From contig JBAIAA010001135.1 in NCBI GenBank assembly GCA_037893245.1, positions 310,001-374,000 on the forward strand: a stretch of 64,000 bases of DNA, written 5' to 3'. This document shows positions 10,906 to 22,969 of this stretch, in pieces (the stretch's first letter is position 1; each line of letters starts with the position of its first letter). Both the position numbers and the translations under genes were made by a program. This DNA is from Crossaster papposus (taxonomy: Eukaryota; Echinodermata; Asteroidea; Velatida; Solasteridae). The notes beneath the pieces are model-generated. The model did not search any database. It was given only the letters and a program-made list of their open reading frames with translations, and was not told the DNA's origin.

Positions 10906-11294
10906 CATATGTTAATGCGGACCTCATTTGGGACAACTGAAAACAACAGGAATGCTTATTAAAAGAACTCGCAAAGAAAGCGGCATATTTGATGCACATT
11001 AAAAGTGCATACATGTATTTCAGTAATACAACGATTGGAAATTATTGTAGCATAAAAATGGAAGGGTCTGCTGGCATAACTTTGTGTTTTTTAAGAAAAA
11101 CAAACTTCTTTTTTGACCTTACCCAACAATCTTTACAAAATGCAGTAAATTCAAAAACGTCGTTATACTTAAAAGTGCTCTATAAGACACAAATACAACA
11201 TTTATTATTACTTTTGCCAATTAAGTTGAAAAAACGGAGAACATCCTTAAGCCAATTTTAGAGAGCCGCAATAAACATAATGTTTGGAGCAGGA
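10906..11294. other. AT-rich spacer, no feature seen
   Basis: No splice-bounded exon, repeat or known motif was recognised between the satellite and the DIRS element. Confidence 0.5.
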
Positions 11295-11319
11295 ACTCCC
11301 CCCCACAGTACTGTGGGTG

Positions 11320-11475
11320 GGGTCTACTAGCTCATACTTACCTGTAGAGCGAATTACTACATTTGCATATTCCCTAGACCGGCAGGTGTAATCGCTAAGA
11401 GTTTGCCAACAGCGCCCTCCAGAGGCCGCCCATAGAGCCCGCACATGCGTGCCCCGTGAACGTCCTCTTTTCTCG
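11320..11475 (+). repeat. DIRS inverted terminal repeat, left (3') copy
   Basis: Runs from GTCTACTAGCTCATAC through CTCTTTTCTCGAGCG and is the reverse complement of 17447-17601 apart from a few bases at the outer edge. A G/C palindrome (CCCACAGTACTGTGGG, 11302-11317) extends it outward. Confidence 0.92.
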
Positions 11476-11528
11476 AGCGCCACATAAGGATACGGACACC
11501 CAGAGTCATCGAGGATAGTGGGGAAGGA

Positions 11529-11640
11529 GGGCGGGACGCTCTACAGGTAAGTATGAGCTAGTAGACCCCACCCACACTACTGTGGGGGGGAGTCTACTGC
11601 GCTCATACGTTACCTGTAGAGCGAATTACTACATTTGCAT
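11529..11640. repeat. DIRS internal complementary region
   Basis: The first half (CTCTACAGGTAAGTATGAGC..., 11529-11586) is the reverse complement of the element's left edge. The second half (GTCTACTGCGCTCATACG..., 11591-11640) equals the reverse complement of its right edge. Together they form a preserved circle junction, which in DIRS elements templates regeneration of the ends. Confidence 0.88.
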
Positions 11641-11932
11641 AGAATCGCACCGGATTATGGTGGAGGGTCTACGAGATGCAGCAATTAGCAGAGGGGCACG
11701 CCAACGGTAAACCCCAGGGCCTGGAGCAGCGCCCGCGGGCGCCGTCAAGGCCCTAAACAAGTGGGACGCGGACCCCGTCAAGGGTGCGCGTGCACCGGAC
11801 TGAGATAACATCGACCGAAAAACCCGCCGGAGCGCCGGAGCGAACGGGGGAAAAAAAGAACATGTCAATGTTAATTAGTATATCATAACAATGAATACAC
11901 ATGCCAAAGCAGAAAAACGGGAGAAAACACAC

Positions 11933-14900
11933 CTATTGACGGGAAGGTCCCGGCTGAGGTGGGTCGTGCCGTTTGGTAGGAGCCCGGCTAGTCGTTGTCA
12001 GGACTGCCCTTCCAAACCTGCCCTCTGACTGAAGTACATCCCGAAGGTAGCAGTCAGTAAAAGTATTTGGCGTCTTCCAACAGGCAGCCTGGGTGATGTC
12101 ACCTAGGGATATGCCGCGGAAAAACGCGAACGATGTCGCCACGGCCCGGATCTCGTGAGCACGAATAGGCGCCGCCGACGAGACGCGAGCGTCCGAGCGG
12201 ATCGCTGTAAGTAGCCAACGGCTAATCGTATCCCGCGACGCCGGCCTGTGAGGCGGGGTCGAAGTCACGAATAGGTGGGTACGAGTCGTACGGAGTGCCT
12301 CCGTGCGACTAATATACCATTTAAGGGCCCGGACCGGGCACCAAAAACGATCCTCCGCGACAGATGATCGTGACTTAATGTCTGGGACAAAGATGTCCGG
12401 AGGAACAAATGACTCGGACTGGTTCTTTACTAGGAACCCGGCCCGGGGAATGAGGCGGACCCCGTCAGGTTCCCACCTGATGTGGCCCGCCTCGGTTGAC
12501 AATGCATGGAGCTCGCTACGTCGGCGCGACGTGGCGACCGCCAGCAGGAATGCCACCTTGATGGACAGGTGGAGCAAGGTCGAGCTGCCCATCGGCTCAA
12601 AAGGAGGCCCCGCTAGCGTTGATAGTACGCTAGGGAGGTCCCAAGCCGGTACCAGCCGACGCGTGGGAGGTCGAGCGACAAACATGCCCTTCGGGAGTTG
12701 GCTGAGGGCCGGGTTGTCCGACACGGAGGTACCATCAGGGAAACCCTTGTGGACCGCTCCAATTGCCGACCGGTAATTCCTTACCGTGCCGATCGAGAGC
12801 TCGCTCTCGAATAGATAGACAAGGAAGTCGGCCACATCCCCTAGAGATGAATCGGTGGGACGAACAGGCCGCCGTCTGCACCATCTAAAAAAGTGGCGTA
12901 GTCGGCTGTCGTACACCCGCCGCGTGGAGGCCCTTCGACTGCAGGCTGCGATTGACGCAGCTCGCTCAGAAAGGCCTGCCGCGCGGAGGGATTGAGTGAC
13001 AACACCCAGCACGTCAGGTGTAGATCCTGAGGAGCTGGGTGAAGAAAACCCGATCCCGGCTGGAGGAGGACATCCGCCTGTCGGGGCAAGACCACCGGGC
13101 GGTGGACCAGCAGCCTGATCAGCCGCGTGAACCACGGCTGACGAGGCCAAAATGGGGCGATGAGGAGGACTTTGCAGTCCTCCTCCTCCAGCTTTGCGAG
13201 AACCCGAGGGACCAGCGAGAACGGGGGAAAAGCGTACGCTAGTAACCCGTCCCACCGGAACGACAGGGCATCCGTCCGCCATGCGTTCGGGTCGTGAGCC
13301 CTTGTGCAATAGGTGGGGAGCTGGTGGTTGAATCGTGAGGCGAACAGGTCCACATGTGGCCGGTCGATCAGTAGGAACAGCGACTGAACGATCTGCGGCC
13401 GGATGGTCCACTCCGTGGGGCGGATCCACCCCCTGGATAGGGCGTCCGCCTCCACGTTCTCGTCGCCGGGAAGGTACACTGCCGAGAGGTCGACCTCGTT
13501 TTGCATGCACCAGTGGAAAAGCTCCCACGTGTGCGCGCAAAGCCGGGGGGGAGTGGGTGCCCCCCTGGCGGTTGATGTACGAGACCACCGTGGTGTTGTC
13601 GCACCGGATCTGCACCGCCCGTCCCGATACTAGGGACTGAAACTGTTCCAAGGCATTGGTCACGGCCAACAGCTCGAGGACGTTTATATGGGACGAGCGA
13701 TGCTCGGGGCCCCAACAGCCCGCCGCCTGGCGGGGGTGGAGGGTGGCCCCCCAACCGGAAAGGGATGCATCGGTCGTGACCGTCAGGGATGGGCGGGGCC
13801 TGCGAAAAGCCTTGCCCCCCATCAGGTTGGCCCGGACCAGCCACCACCGCAGGTGAGGGACCAGCCAGGCCGTGACTGGCACGGGATGACTGATGTCGTG
13901 TCGGCTGGGCCGGTAAAACATGAGTAGGTGCAGCTGGATTGGCCGCATTCGCAGCCTGCAATAGCTGACCAAATCCACCAGGCTGGCCATCAGGCCCAGC
14001 AGCCTGAGCCAGGCCCGTGCCGGGGCCGTCTCGGCCGGTAGAAAAAGAGAGACGCACTGCTGAACATTCAGCAGGCGTTCCTCTGTAGGGCGTGCCAGCC
14101 TCGATCGGAGACCGAGGGCCGCGCCTAAGAAGGTGGGGAACTGGGTTGGCAACGGGTGCAACTTCTCGGGATTTATCAAAAAACCGAGGTCGGCCGCCAG
14201 GCGCAAGGTGTGTTGAAGCGCCCCCGCTGCTGAGTGCCGCGACTGGCCCACCACGAGCCAGTCGTCGAGGTACATAAAGACCGAGACCCCTTGTTTCCGC
14301 AGCGCCGCCCCGACCGCCCGAGCCACCCGGGTGAATACCCGAGGGGAGGTCGAGAGGCCGAAGGGGAGCACTGTGAATTCGTAGCGTGTCACATCGTATT
14401 GGAACCGCAGGAATTCCCAGTGCTCCCGTCTGACAGGGACATGCAAGTATGCGTCCTTCAGATCGAGGCTGGCCGCCCATGCTCCCGGTTGGAGGGACTC
14501 GAGGATGGTTCTGAGTGTCTCCATCCGGAAGCGCCTTGGGCGGATGAATTTGTTCAGCCGCTTGAGGTTGAGAATTGGGCGCCATAAGCCGGCGTCCTTC
14601 TTGGGGACCAAGAAGAACGTCGACATAAACCCCGACTGCGCCCGCTGGGCGGGAAGGACCCGCACTGCGCCCTTTTCGAGGAGGGAGGAGATCTCCCCCT
14701 CGAGGGACGCACGTTGAGCCGGGTCGGTCGGGATTGGTGTAGGCCGAACCACCATGTCCGACGGGGGGGTGCTCGTGAACTCGAGCGCGTAGCCGCGATC
14801 TATAGTCTCGAGCACCCACCGGTCGGACGTGACGCGAGTCCAGGACCCGATGAAGTCGTGCAGACGGCCCCCCACGGGTCCAAGGGTGGGAGGCCGCCAC

Positions 14901-15046
14901 CAGTCTACAGAGTCACTTGCGCCAACCCCCGGGATAGCGGGGGGCAGGCGCACGGAAACCGCGACCGGCTTGTCTTTGCTGGCCAGAGAATGGTTGATGC
15001 TGGGGATGGGCGGGTCGCACACCCGACAGGTTGTCGGCACGGCCAC
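11933..15046 (-). pseudogene. DIRS pol: reverse transcriptase, RNase H, tyrosine recombinase
   Basis: The N-terminal half has the DIRS reverse transcriptase: FFLVPKKDAGLWRPILNL, SLDLKDAYLHVPV, LPFGLSTSPRVFT and the catalytic VFMYLDDWL. An RNase H section follows (TTDASLSGWGATL, INVLELLA, RCDNTTVVSYIN). The C-terminal part is a tyrosine recombinase with SRRRSELHAL (first Arg), HEIRAVATSFAF (His-x-x-Arg box) and FTDCYLRDV (candidate Tyr). The enzyme set copies the RNA, makes a circle and integrates it without target duplication. About one break lies in the middle of the region. The long open frames on the opposite strand here are shadows of high GC content. Confidence 0.9.
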
Positions 15047-15190
15047 GAAAACTCCCTCTGTTCGCCTTCACAGGTCTGCGTCGGGGGATGGTGAACTACG
15101 CTTTCTTAGGCTGGGAGGGAGGCTTCGCGGTTGAAGGTTTCTTGAGATTGATTTTCTCTGTCATCTTCAAACGCTTGGCCTCAGCCTGCA

Positions 15191-16924
15191 TCAACTCTTC
15201 GAACTGGCCTGCGAAGAGATCCATGCCAGCGAGTGGGAGCTCTTCAAATCGTCTGCCTCCGCAGGGGAGGGCAGGAACATTGAGTCCAGCACATTCCCGC
15301 GACGGGCCGATGTCATCAGGGTGGAGATGCGTGTAAATTGGTCGAGGACCACACGCAAACCCTGGTCCAAGCAGTGGAAAGCAGCCTGCAGCATGTCAGC
15401 TGGGACGCCTCCCTCCTCATCCAACCCCGAGACCAAATACTCCGAAAGGAGTAGCAGGAACGAGGTGGAGCGCATACCGAAGCGGGAGGCGGTGTCAGAT
15501 TTACGCAACGTCTCCTCAAACTTCTCTCGGACCTTGTCTGAGAAGATGCGTTTCCCTGTTGCAGCACCCGCATCAGCGGCGAGCTTGTCCTTCGCCGCAT
15601 CGGGGACAGTAGGCACGGCGAAAAAGTTTTCATAATCCGCCGGCGGGAACTGGTAGTAGTCCTTGGTCCGGCGGGTGACGGCGGACCACTTGTCTGCTTT
15701 CATGATCTTTCCCATATGTTCAACGCACACCTGGTCCAGCGGGAGGACGGGAAAAATTTTCTCCGAGCTCACCGCCGGCCCAGTGCGCCGCTTGAACGAC
15801 CTATGGTCGGGCTTCGGTGCTGGCTCCACAAGGGGCAGTTGAAGCACGCGACACATGTCACGCTGGACCAGACGCAGCTCCGTTTCCGCGATGGAAAGGC
15901 GCTGCATATGGACGACCTCATCATCTGAGGCCGAGCCCCCCGAAGGCATGGGCCGAGTTGACCCCTGAGACGGTGAGCTGGCCGGCCCCTGTGGCGGGGC
16001 AGGCAGCGCCATGTCACGGTCCGGTGGCTGGGCCGTATCCTCAGGCACAAGGGACATCGATGGATGCAGGCTGAGGGCCGGTGGGGACGGCGGCGCACGG
16101 CTGACTGTGTGCGGTGCGTCCCTTTGTACTTGAGCCACCCAACCGTGACCGATAACAGACGGCTGGGCAGCGTATCCCAACGGTGCCACTGGGCCGTCCA
16201 CCGCGGCCCTCTGCCGGGGGGCAGAGAGGGCCGCCAGTGAGGCCGAGATGGTTTGGAACGCCGTAAGGAACTCGGTTCGGGAGACGTTGTCGCCATGGCG
16301 ACGCTTTCCCCGGCGGCCCGAAGAGCTGCTCGAGCTGGACGAGGAAGGTGAGCGGCGAGAACGCCGGCCAGACTTCCCTTTCTTATGTTTCGAGCGGACC
16401 CGCCGGGAGGATTCCGAAAAATCGGATGACTCCTGGGGGACCACGACCCCCGAACACCGGGTAAAACCCGATGCGGTGGTCGGCCCTTCAGAGTGGGGGT
16501 CGGCCAGCAGTCCGGGGGCCCCCGGGAAAGACTGGTCCACACCCCCAAACCCCTGCCCGGGCGGCAGCGCCTCCAGCCCCACAGGGCGGGGGTCGGTTAG
16601 CAAGCCCGGGGGCCCGTAGGCCTGTCCACCCCGTGACTCTGTGGCGTACACTGCCAGTGAGCTGGGGGGGCGCGGGGGGTTATGGCCCACCGAGCTGCGT
16701 GGGCTCGTCACAACAGACGGCCCCGAGCTCGGAAACGAGGCGGGTAAAGCGTGCGGGACCGTGACAATGGACCCTGGCTTTTTATTCCCGCGCCCCTTCC
16801 CGTTTTTGGCTAGCAAGCCCGGGGGCCCGTAGGCCTGTCCACCCCGTGACTCTGTGGCGTACACTGCCAGTGAGCTGGGGGGACGCGGGGGGTTATGGCC
16901 CACCGAGCTGCGTGGGCTCGTCAC
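15191..16924 (-). pseudogene. DIRS ORF1, gag-like
   Basis: This 577-codon frame sits directly upstream of pol. The N-terminal part is Pro/Gly/Ser-rich, then Arg/Ser-rich (HKKGKSGRRSRRSPSSSS, near 16370). The C-terminal third is structured (MGKIMKADKWSAVTRRTKDY, then LSEYLVSGLDEEGGVPADM), matching the conserved capsid-like region of DIRS ORF1. The N-terminal region includes an in-frame 71-codon tandem duplication (16600-16812 and 16813-17025). No zinc knuckle was seen. The frame looks whole, though the start is uncertain because the duplication extends past the first Met. Confidence 0.75.
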
Positions 16925-17446
16925 AATAGACGGCCCCGAGCTCGGAGACGGGGCGGGTAAAGCGTGCGGGACCGTGACAATGGTCCCTGGCTTTTTATTC
17001 CCGCGCCCCTTCGCGGGCTTGGGTTTGGTTCCGACAGCGGAGTCCGCCTTGCGGCTCTTGCCGGAACTACCCTTACGTTTAGCCGTCCCACCGACGATGC
17101 CGGGGGGGGGGGGGGGGGGGGGGGAGACCGTAGCTGGTACTCCCCTGCCCGATCGGTGGGACCGGCAGCGCCCACAGCTGATTGTGGCTGTGAGTGCTGG
17201 CTGGGGGAAGAATTAGGGAACGGCGCAGCGTTTCCCGCATCAACCCCCGAGGCTCCCGGCTGTCCCGAGTGAGTACAAATTCCCTCGGTTATGACAGACG
17301 GAGCTCTCGCCAAACGTCTCATCATCAAAACAACACTCTACAAAACTCTACAATATCTTTTCTGTTGAACTCTCTTGCGAAAAACGCAGTAATTTAAGTG
17401 TAACTGGGAGACCCAGAAAAACACGTCTTACCGCGAGCACCGCTAA

Positions 17447-17601
17447 GAGAAAAGAGGACGTTCACGGGGCACGCATGTGCGGGCTCTATGGGCGGCCTCT
17501 GGAGGGCGCTGTTGGCAAACTCTTAGCGATTACACCTGCCGGTCTAGGGAATATGCAAATGTAGTAATTCGCTCTACAGGTAACGTATGAGCGCAGTAGA
17601 C
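17447..17601 (-). repeat. DIRS inverted terminal repeat, right (5') copy
   Basis: The complement of 11320-11475, ending GCGCAGTAGAC at the right edge. Host sequence begins ATTTTCATTTTC at 17602. Confidence 0.92.
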
Positions 17602-18245
17602 ATTTTCATTTTCTTTGCCAAATTGGAAGAACTATTCAAATGACCTGTGAATACAAAGGTTCCAACTCTATTTAATTATCTAACAGTCAAATTGAACGAC
17701 ATTAAAGCTGCTACATGTACATACAAACTCTAGCAGCATTTTTTTATCACGTGAATCTCTCACACTGTTCACTTTGAAATTGCAAAAATAATGTAGTAAA
17801 ATAGGAAAACTTGCAGGAGCGTCAAACTATCAACAGAGCTGTCTTGCTGCCCCCCCCCCCCCCCGAAAAACACTGACAATGTGTGACTGTCAGCATTGAG
17901 CAAGATAGTTTGGTTGGTGCTATCAATGGAATTATGTTTAGCTTTAAAATAAAGCTTTCGATTAAATGCCCTTAAACTAATTTTTGGGGTAAAATGCAAA
18001 AGAGATTAAATGCAACTTCAGTTATCAAGAGAATACTTTTTAGGTGATGTACAGCCAATTGCATGTGAAATACTTGCCAGAAAGAAAAAGTTAGAATAGA
18101 CTCAACCTATAACATTTATTTATTGCAAAATGCTCTAAAAACTGCACATAAGAACAGCAAATTATTTAAAAAAGTAAAGCAAATATTGCATAATTCAGCC
18201 ATTTAGTTCAACTAAAAATTTCAAACAAAAATGTTAACTGACTTT
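17602..18245. other. AT-rich spacer with a poly-C run
   Basis: No exon or element recognised. A run of 14 C lies at 17851-17864. Confidence 0.5.
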
Positions 18246-18249
18246 CTTG

Positions 18250-18480
18250 CAGATGGACGAGGGACGAGGGACGAGGGACGAGGGACGAGGGACGAGGGAC
18301 GAGGGACGAGGGACGAGGGACGAGGGACGAGGGACGAGGGACGAGGGACGAGGGACGAGGGACGAGGGACGAGGGACGAGGGACGAGGGACGAGGGACGA
18401 GGGACGAGGGACGAGGGACGAGGGACGAGGGACGAGGGACGAGGGACGAGGGACGAGGGACGAGGGACGAGGGACGAAGG
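18250..18480. repeat. (GACGAGG)n 7-bp satellite
   Basis: About 32 perfect copies of GACGAGG, ending in one GACGAAG. Long open frames on both strands here are artefacts of the repeat. Confidence 0.98.
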
Positions 18481-18483
18481 GAC

Positions 18484-18740
18484 ATGTACAATGTACATGT
18501 ACAATGTACATGTACAATGTACATGTACAATGTACAATGTACAATGTACATGTACAATGTACATGTACAATGTACATGTACAATGTACATGTACAATGTA
18601 CATGTACAATGTACATGTACAATGTACATGTACATGTACATGTACAATGTACATGTACAATGTACAATGTACATGTACAATGTACAATGTACATGTACAA
18701 TGTTGTACATGTACAATGTACAATGTACATGTACATGTAC
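18484..18740. repeat. Palindromic ACATGTACA / ATGTACA satellite
   Basis: The block consists of TGTACATGTACAATG-type units of 13 and 6-7 bp in irregular alternation. Every unit is self-complementary at TGTACA or ACATGT. It starts three bases after the heptamer array. Confidence 0.97.
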
Positions 18741-19826
18741 GCCCAAGCCTGCTTGGAAAGAAAAAAAGATGCCTACACAAATGTGATGTACAACGTGCAT
18801 CTAATGTCACAAAATGACATTAGACATTTAGTTGGGCTTAAGAAGAGTTAAACAAGAACAATATCTGTATTTTAGAAAAAACATTCTCATAATTAAAAAC
18901 ATCCTACAATAACTACTGCCCCGCTCAAAAAAAAAAGGTCTCCACTTCTTAACCCAAAAAAAAGTAAAAGTAAAAGGGCTTGTTTGGTGCCTCCTCCACC
19001 CTACTCGCCTTCGATACTTCACTTATTTAAGCACAATTCTTTTGCAGAACAAAAATATGCTCAAAATATAATTTAAAACATTAATAATATTCATGTATCC
19101 TCCTTGGATACTGACAAGCAATACAAATTGATAGAATACAAAAATACGGTGAAGATACTTGGACTAAAAGGAACGGGACAAATCTGGGGTCTAATGAGCA
19201 TTATACACACAAAAAAGAGTCTGGACACCCTCGACTCTCCCTTCAATGGATTATTCTCTGCATATATATACCCCCCCACACACACAAAAAAATATATACC
19301 TTGCCAAAACAGAAAAGGGAGGACATTGTGGGCAGGCCCTTTCTCCTTGGACCCCGATAAAAAAAACAAATAATAATGAACTTTACCTTTAAGCCCTGAA
19401 TGTTCCAATATGTAACAATTGGCATAACAATAGACTCACTGGAACATCTCCCAAATGTGAACTTGTGTTTCAAATTATACTCATGGTTTTTCTATACGAC
19501 AGTGGACTTCGTATTAAGCATGTTGTGTTTGCGAAATCTACACCTAAAAAACTTTGACACAGGTATAAAGCGAGTCTTTTGCAAAATAAAATGAGTTTTT
19601 AAAAGCATCCGTCTGGTATAAAAAACAACCTACATTCATGTTAAGAATGAACACGGGCAATATGGGGTTTTAAGGGGTGACCAAATCCCTTCCATCCTTC
19701 ATCTTCTGTGGATCACAATTAATTTAATTATTTTTGTCGCTGCAAATTTCTTAGTTACACAACAGAGAATTGGTTCCGGTATGTCTGATGGCACCTACTG
19801 TTTAATAATCTCTCAGTGTAGAAGAT
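18741..19826. other. AT-rich spacer, nothing recognised
   Basis: Scattered purine runs but no splice-bounded coding exon. This is the 3' flank of the SET-recombinase gene. Confidence 0.5.
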
Positions 19827-20074
19827 TTAGTTGTTAAGGAAGCCCATTGGATCTCTCTTGCGTATCTGATTCCTGACAAAATCTTTAACATTTTGCCAGG
19901 ATCTGTTTGAAAAGGTGGTTGGCTCAGTCCTAAACAGTACCATGATGGCAGCCTTCCCAGGTAATGTTCTACTCTGAAGGTAGCCACGGAGGTGCTTAGC
20001 CACTGCCCCCTTTTCACAAGAACTCCAAGCTCTCCTCTTCAGGCGACCCTCAGATCCCTTTGTGTCAGATGCAC
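19827..20074 (-). CDS. Last exon of the SET/recombinase-like gene
   Basis: Bounded by acceptor CATTCCTATAG and ending in TAA, the exon enters in phase 1 (G+GT) directly after the 20409-20480 exon. It encodes GASDTKGSEGRLKRRAWSS, then EKGAVAKHLRGYL, RTEPTTFSNRSWQNVKDFV and RNQIRKRDPM. The pattern K-R-x-W-(S/T)...E..AV..HL ... R.W..+K.FVRN.I resembles the short C-terminal helical domain that follows tyrosine-recombinase-like domains in many uncharacterised invertebrate proteins. That family statement is from memory and unverified. The stop agrees with FVRN-I..+ being the usual end. Confidence 0.75.
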
Positions 20075-20408
20075 CTATAGGAATGATAATGCATGTACAT
20101 GTATTACCGAAATGCGGGAGCTGGGCATATTTTGGCACAAAACAAATATAAATAATCTTTGAAAGTCATTAGAACCCCCACCCTTTAATATATTTTAGAA
20201 AAACATTCAGGAGTATACCTGTAGGTATAGGGCGGTAGTGTGACTAGTTAATGTGTGCTTTTATACTGCGAGGAACTTTTGTTTGGTCCCAACATGGCTT
20301 CACAAATGCAACAATTAAAGTAAACACTGTGCAACTTCTTTTATACTCAAAGGCAGAAAAGTTGACAAGATAAACTGACTTAATACCCCACTTGATCAAA
20401 CTGTATAC

Positions 20409-20480
20409 CTTTCTTCTGTCTGTCCTTAGTATACATAGGTGGCTCCTTGTGCTGATCAGATTTTGCATCAGTGTCATACT
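20409..20480 (-). CDS. Small linker exon of the SET/recombinase-like gene
   Basis: Acceptor TTTGTTTTTAG and donor AAAG|GTATAC bound 72 bp that enter and leave in phase 1. They join the big exon (ends GAA G) to the last exon without a frame break. It encodes YDTDAKSDQHKEPPMYTKD and RQKKG, a charged linker with no domain. The matching phases on both sides are the main support. The neighbouring introns (20075-20408, 20481-21013) hold no other exon; the second contains mirrored C-rich and G-rich runs near 20850-20870 and 20903-20920. Confidence 0.75.
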
Positions 20481-21013
20481 CTAAAAACAAACAGTGTATA
20501 ATTTTAAGATTATATTGTTTGCCCTTCACTTAAATTTCACACAATATTTATTTTTCTGCAGTCTTCAACGTAAAACTACATGTACATATTCATGCAGTCT
20601 CTAGCATTTAGGGCTGTTCATTTATTTTACAAGTTAGTATTATTTTTTGTTCTACAAAACTGGGTTGGCCAAATTGTTGAATATTCAATACTCGGCGAAC
20701 AAGTTTGTCATGTGTCATCTGCAATTGCGTGCCACACTAGTAACAATAATACCGGGTTTATGGACGGCATCAATGTACCAAATATTTAAACCGGCAAAAC
20801 CAAATTTAGTATATTTGTGACAGCCCTATTAACAAACAATACTCAGATTCCCCCCTCCCCCCCCCCAACGTTTGTTTTTTGTTTGTTTAGTGTGTTTTTT
20901 TTGGGGGGGAGGGGGGGTTGAAGAGAAAGGAGTTGGGACAGAACACAATGCCAAAGCTCATTTATGTAGTCCATAAGGAAAAATTAATCAAAATTATTTT
21001 ACAGGCATTTTAC

Positions 21014-22966
21014 CTTCGGAGGGATCGAGTTGGACATCTTTCAAGCTCTTTCCTGCAAGGCCCTGGATGTCGCCCCTTTCCATTTTTAGTAGGACTTTCG
21101 AGACTTTTGCCAACTGCAACGTTGATTCTGGAAGGCGATAGTATTGTCTGTGTGTCCGAACATCATGCCCCATAAAATTGGCAAGAAGGTTCAGTTCATT
21201 GTCCTGCAGGTTCATTACCTGCGAAACAGTTGCAATATGTTTTCGCAACCGTGTGGCTCTCAGATTAGCTGGTTGCTGTGCATTGCACAGGTTGGCATGT
21301 TCACGGACAGTGTCTGAACCTCTGAGATGGCTTACCCCATATCGAGCTGCAAACAAGTAGGTATTGTTCTCATCAATTCCTGCTTCAGTCCTCTTGGACG
21401 TCAACGTATCCAAGTTATGTTTCATGGCAGCAGTCAGGAGGACAGGCCCAGTTCTGGAACGTTTCCCAATTATTTCAACTCGCCACAGAACCCGGCAGAG
21501 AGCTTTCTCCCACTTTGTCAGTGCCCCATCTATTATGCCATCTTTGCCATTGGTGCACTTATGGTAGTCGCCAATGGTCATCTTGGATACTTCTCCTGGG
21601 CGCTTGCGGTTGAAAACAATGACCTGGGTGAGGAGCACTTCAGCAAGCCTTGGCCATGCTTTCTGGATTTCTTCTGATTCAGTCGCATTTCTCAGCACCT
21701 CTTCTCTTAATCTGGCCTCATCCTTGAGATAGACTGACAACTTGACCACATCCTCCGTCAACGGCAACAACTTTGGGTTGTTCCTCTTTGCCTCACACAA
21801 AGTGCGCAAGGCATGGTGACTAACTTTATCTTCCCACTGGGTGGAGTACAGGGACACGAATGCTTTACACCTCTTTTCAGTAGAGTCATCACCTGACATG
21901 AGCGATTCACCACGCAGAATTTCAGAGCATGTCTTCAGGCTGTGTCCGATCTTTAAGGCAAGACTGGGTGTGTTGTACAAGTTTGATCCTTTATCGAAGC
22001 CTGCGGCCATTCTTGTTGCACATACTACAGCTTCAAACTTCTTGGGACATATGAGTTCAGCTAATCTGGCATTTCTTTCACCTGTCAAAGTTCTGTATTC
22101 CAACACCATTCGTGAAACCTCCCTCACCCGTTGTCTTATATATCCTTCTTGTTCTTTGCAGTGCCCATGTTTCATTGTTAACTTCTCTGCAAACTTCTTT
22201 ATCAAGCAGTCAGATTTGACCACGCGAGAAATATCATCAGTCTTCATCTTCGACAGTATTTCATGAGTCCTTTGACCAACCCCAGGTGTACTTGGAAGAA
22301 GCATCCTTCCTGGCTTACAGTGCAGAGTTCTTTTCAATTTTTTTGAACATGGCTCAATTGACTGCTCTTCTTCAGGTTTCTGGCTGCATTTGTGCTTCCA
22401 CAAATCGGACTTGGCAAAATAGCCATAGCAGTGTTGGCAAGGAAGATAATCCCCAGGGCTAACATCATATGTAGGCCAATAAACTACAATGAGAGTGCCT
22501 GTTCCTGTTTGCATAACTGAGGAATTGTGTAAAAAATTCCCATAATTTCGCATCAGGGTAAGCTGCTTCTTCTGGTCTTGAATGTCTGTCGTAGCAAGCC
22601 AAGCCTTAATCTGAGGTTCATCCTTATGCATTGGAGTTAGCAAGTGGCGTGGAAGTTTCTTTTGCTTTGTAAGGCAGAATAGACAATACTGTGGCTTGTA
22701 CCAATGACGCTTACCCTGTTCATTTGATGTTGTCAATACCTCAATGTCCTTTGAGCTGGAGACAACATTGCTGCTGTCTGGCTCATCAGTTGGCACAGAC
22801 TTTGATACAACAGAATTTGTAGCTTCCGGAAGTCGCCAATTGGTTCCTGCTGGTATTTGTATGATGGGACTTGAGGGCCTTGGATTTGCATCACATTCAT
22901 CAGAAGATTCTGGAACTATTTCGGATTCGTCTGACGAATATGGCATGAAGTCCGAGTCGTCGTCAT
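21014..22966 (-). CDS. Main exon: zinc fingers plus Crypton-like tyrosine recombinase domain
   Basis: A 1,953-bp exon runs from acceptor CCTTACAG to donor GAAG|GTAAAA, open throughout. After an acidic Ser-rich start (DSDFMPYSSDESEIVPESS), counted from the Met at 22946, there is a finger with C88, C91, H101, H107 and a second with C170, C173, H185, C187. The C-terminal part (about 430-610) has tyrosine-recombinase boxes: FNRKRPGEV (Arg449), ATRLRKHIATV (Arg-Lys box, Thr in place of the usual first His), FMGHD (His594) and RQYYRLP (Tyr602/603). The arrangement is that of Crypton-derived domains. With most catalytic positions present, DNA cleavage or joining is possible; DNA binding alone is a safer guess. 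Nuclear location is likely. Confidence 0.85.
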
Positions 22967-22969
22967 CTG

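Larger units (their letters stand above)
11296..17601 (-). mobile_element. DIRS-type tyrosine-recombinase retrotransposon
   Basis: The element reads leftward. Its ends are inverted, not direct, repeats of about 155 bp (11320-11475 and 17447-17601), nearly identical and both holding TACCTGTAGAGCGAATTACT. An internal complementary region at 11529-11640 matches both outer ends back to back. ORF1 is gag-like and the pol ORF has reverse transcriptase, RNase H and tyrosine recombinase. No target duplication is seen, as expected for recombinase-mediated integration. The element looks nearly whole, with about one break in pol and near-identical ends, so it is probably young. GC content and codon use differ sharply from the AT-rich flanks. 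Confidence 0.93.

Noticed and set aside
13368-14900. 510-codon open frame on the minus strand overlapping DIRS pol
   Set aside because: It is another frame of GC-rich pol sequence with no domain. The RT and recombinase motifs lie in other frames.
18208-18851. Several long frames on both strands (SLVPRPS and VHCTCTLYM repeats)
   Set aside because: They are translations of the heptamer and ACATGTACA satellites.
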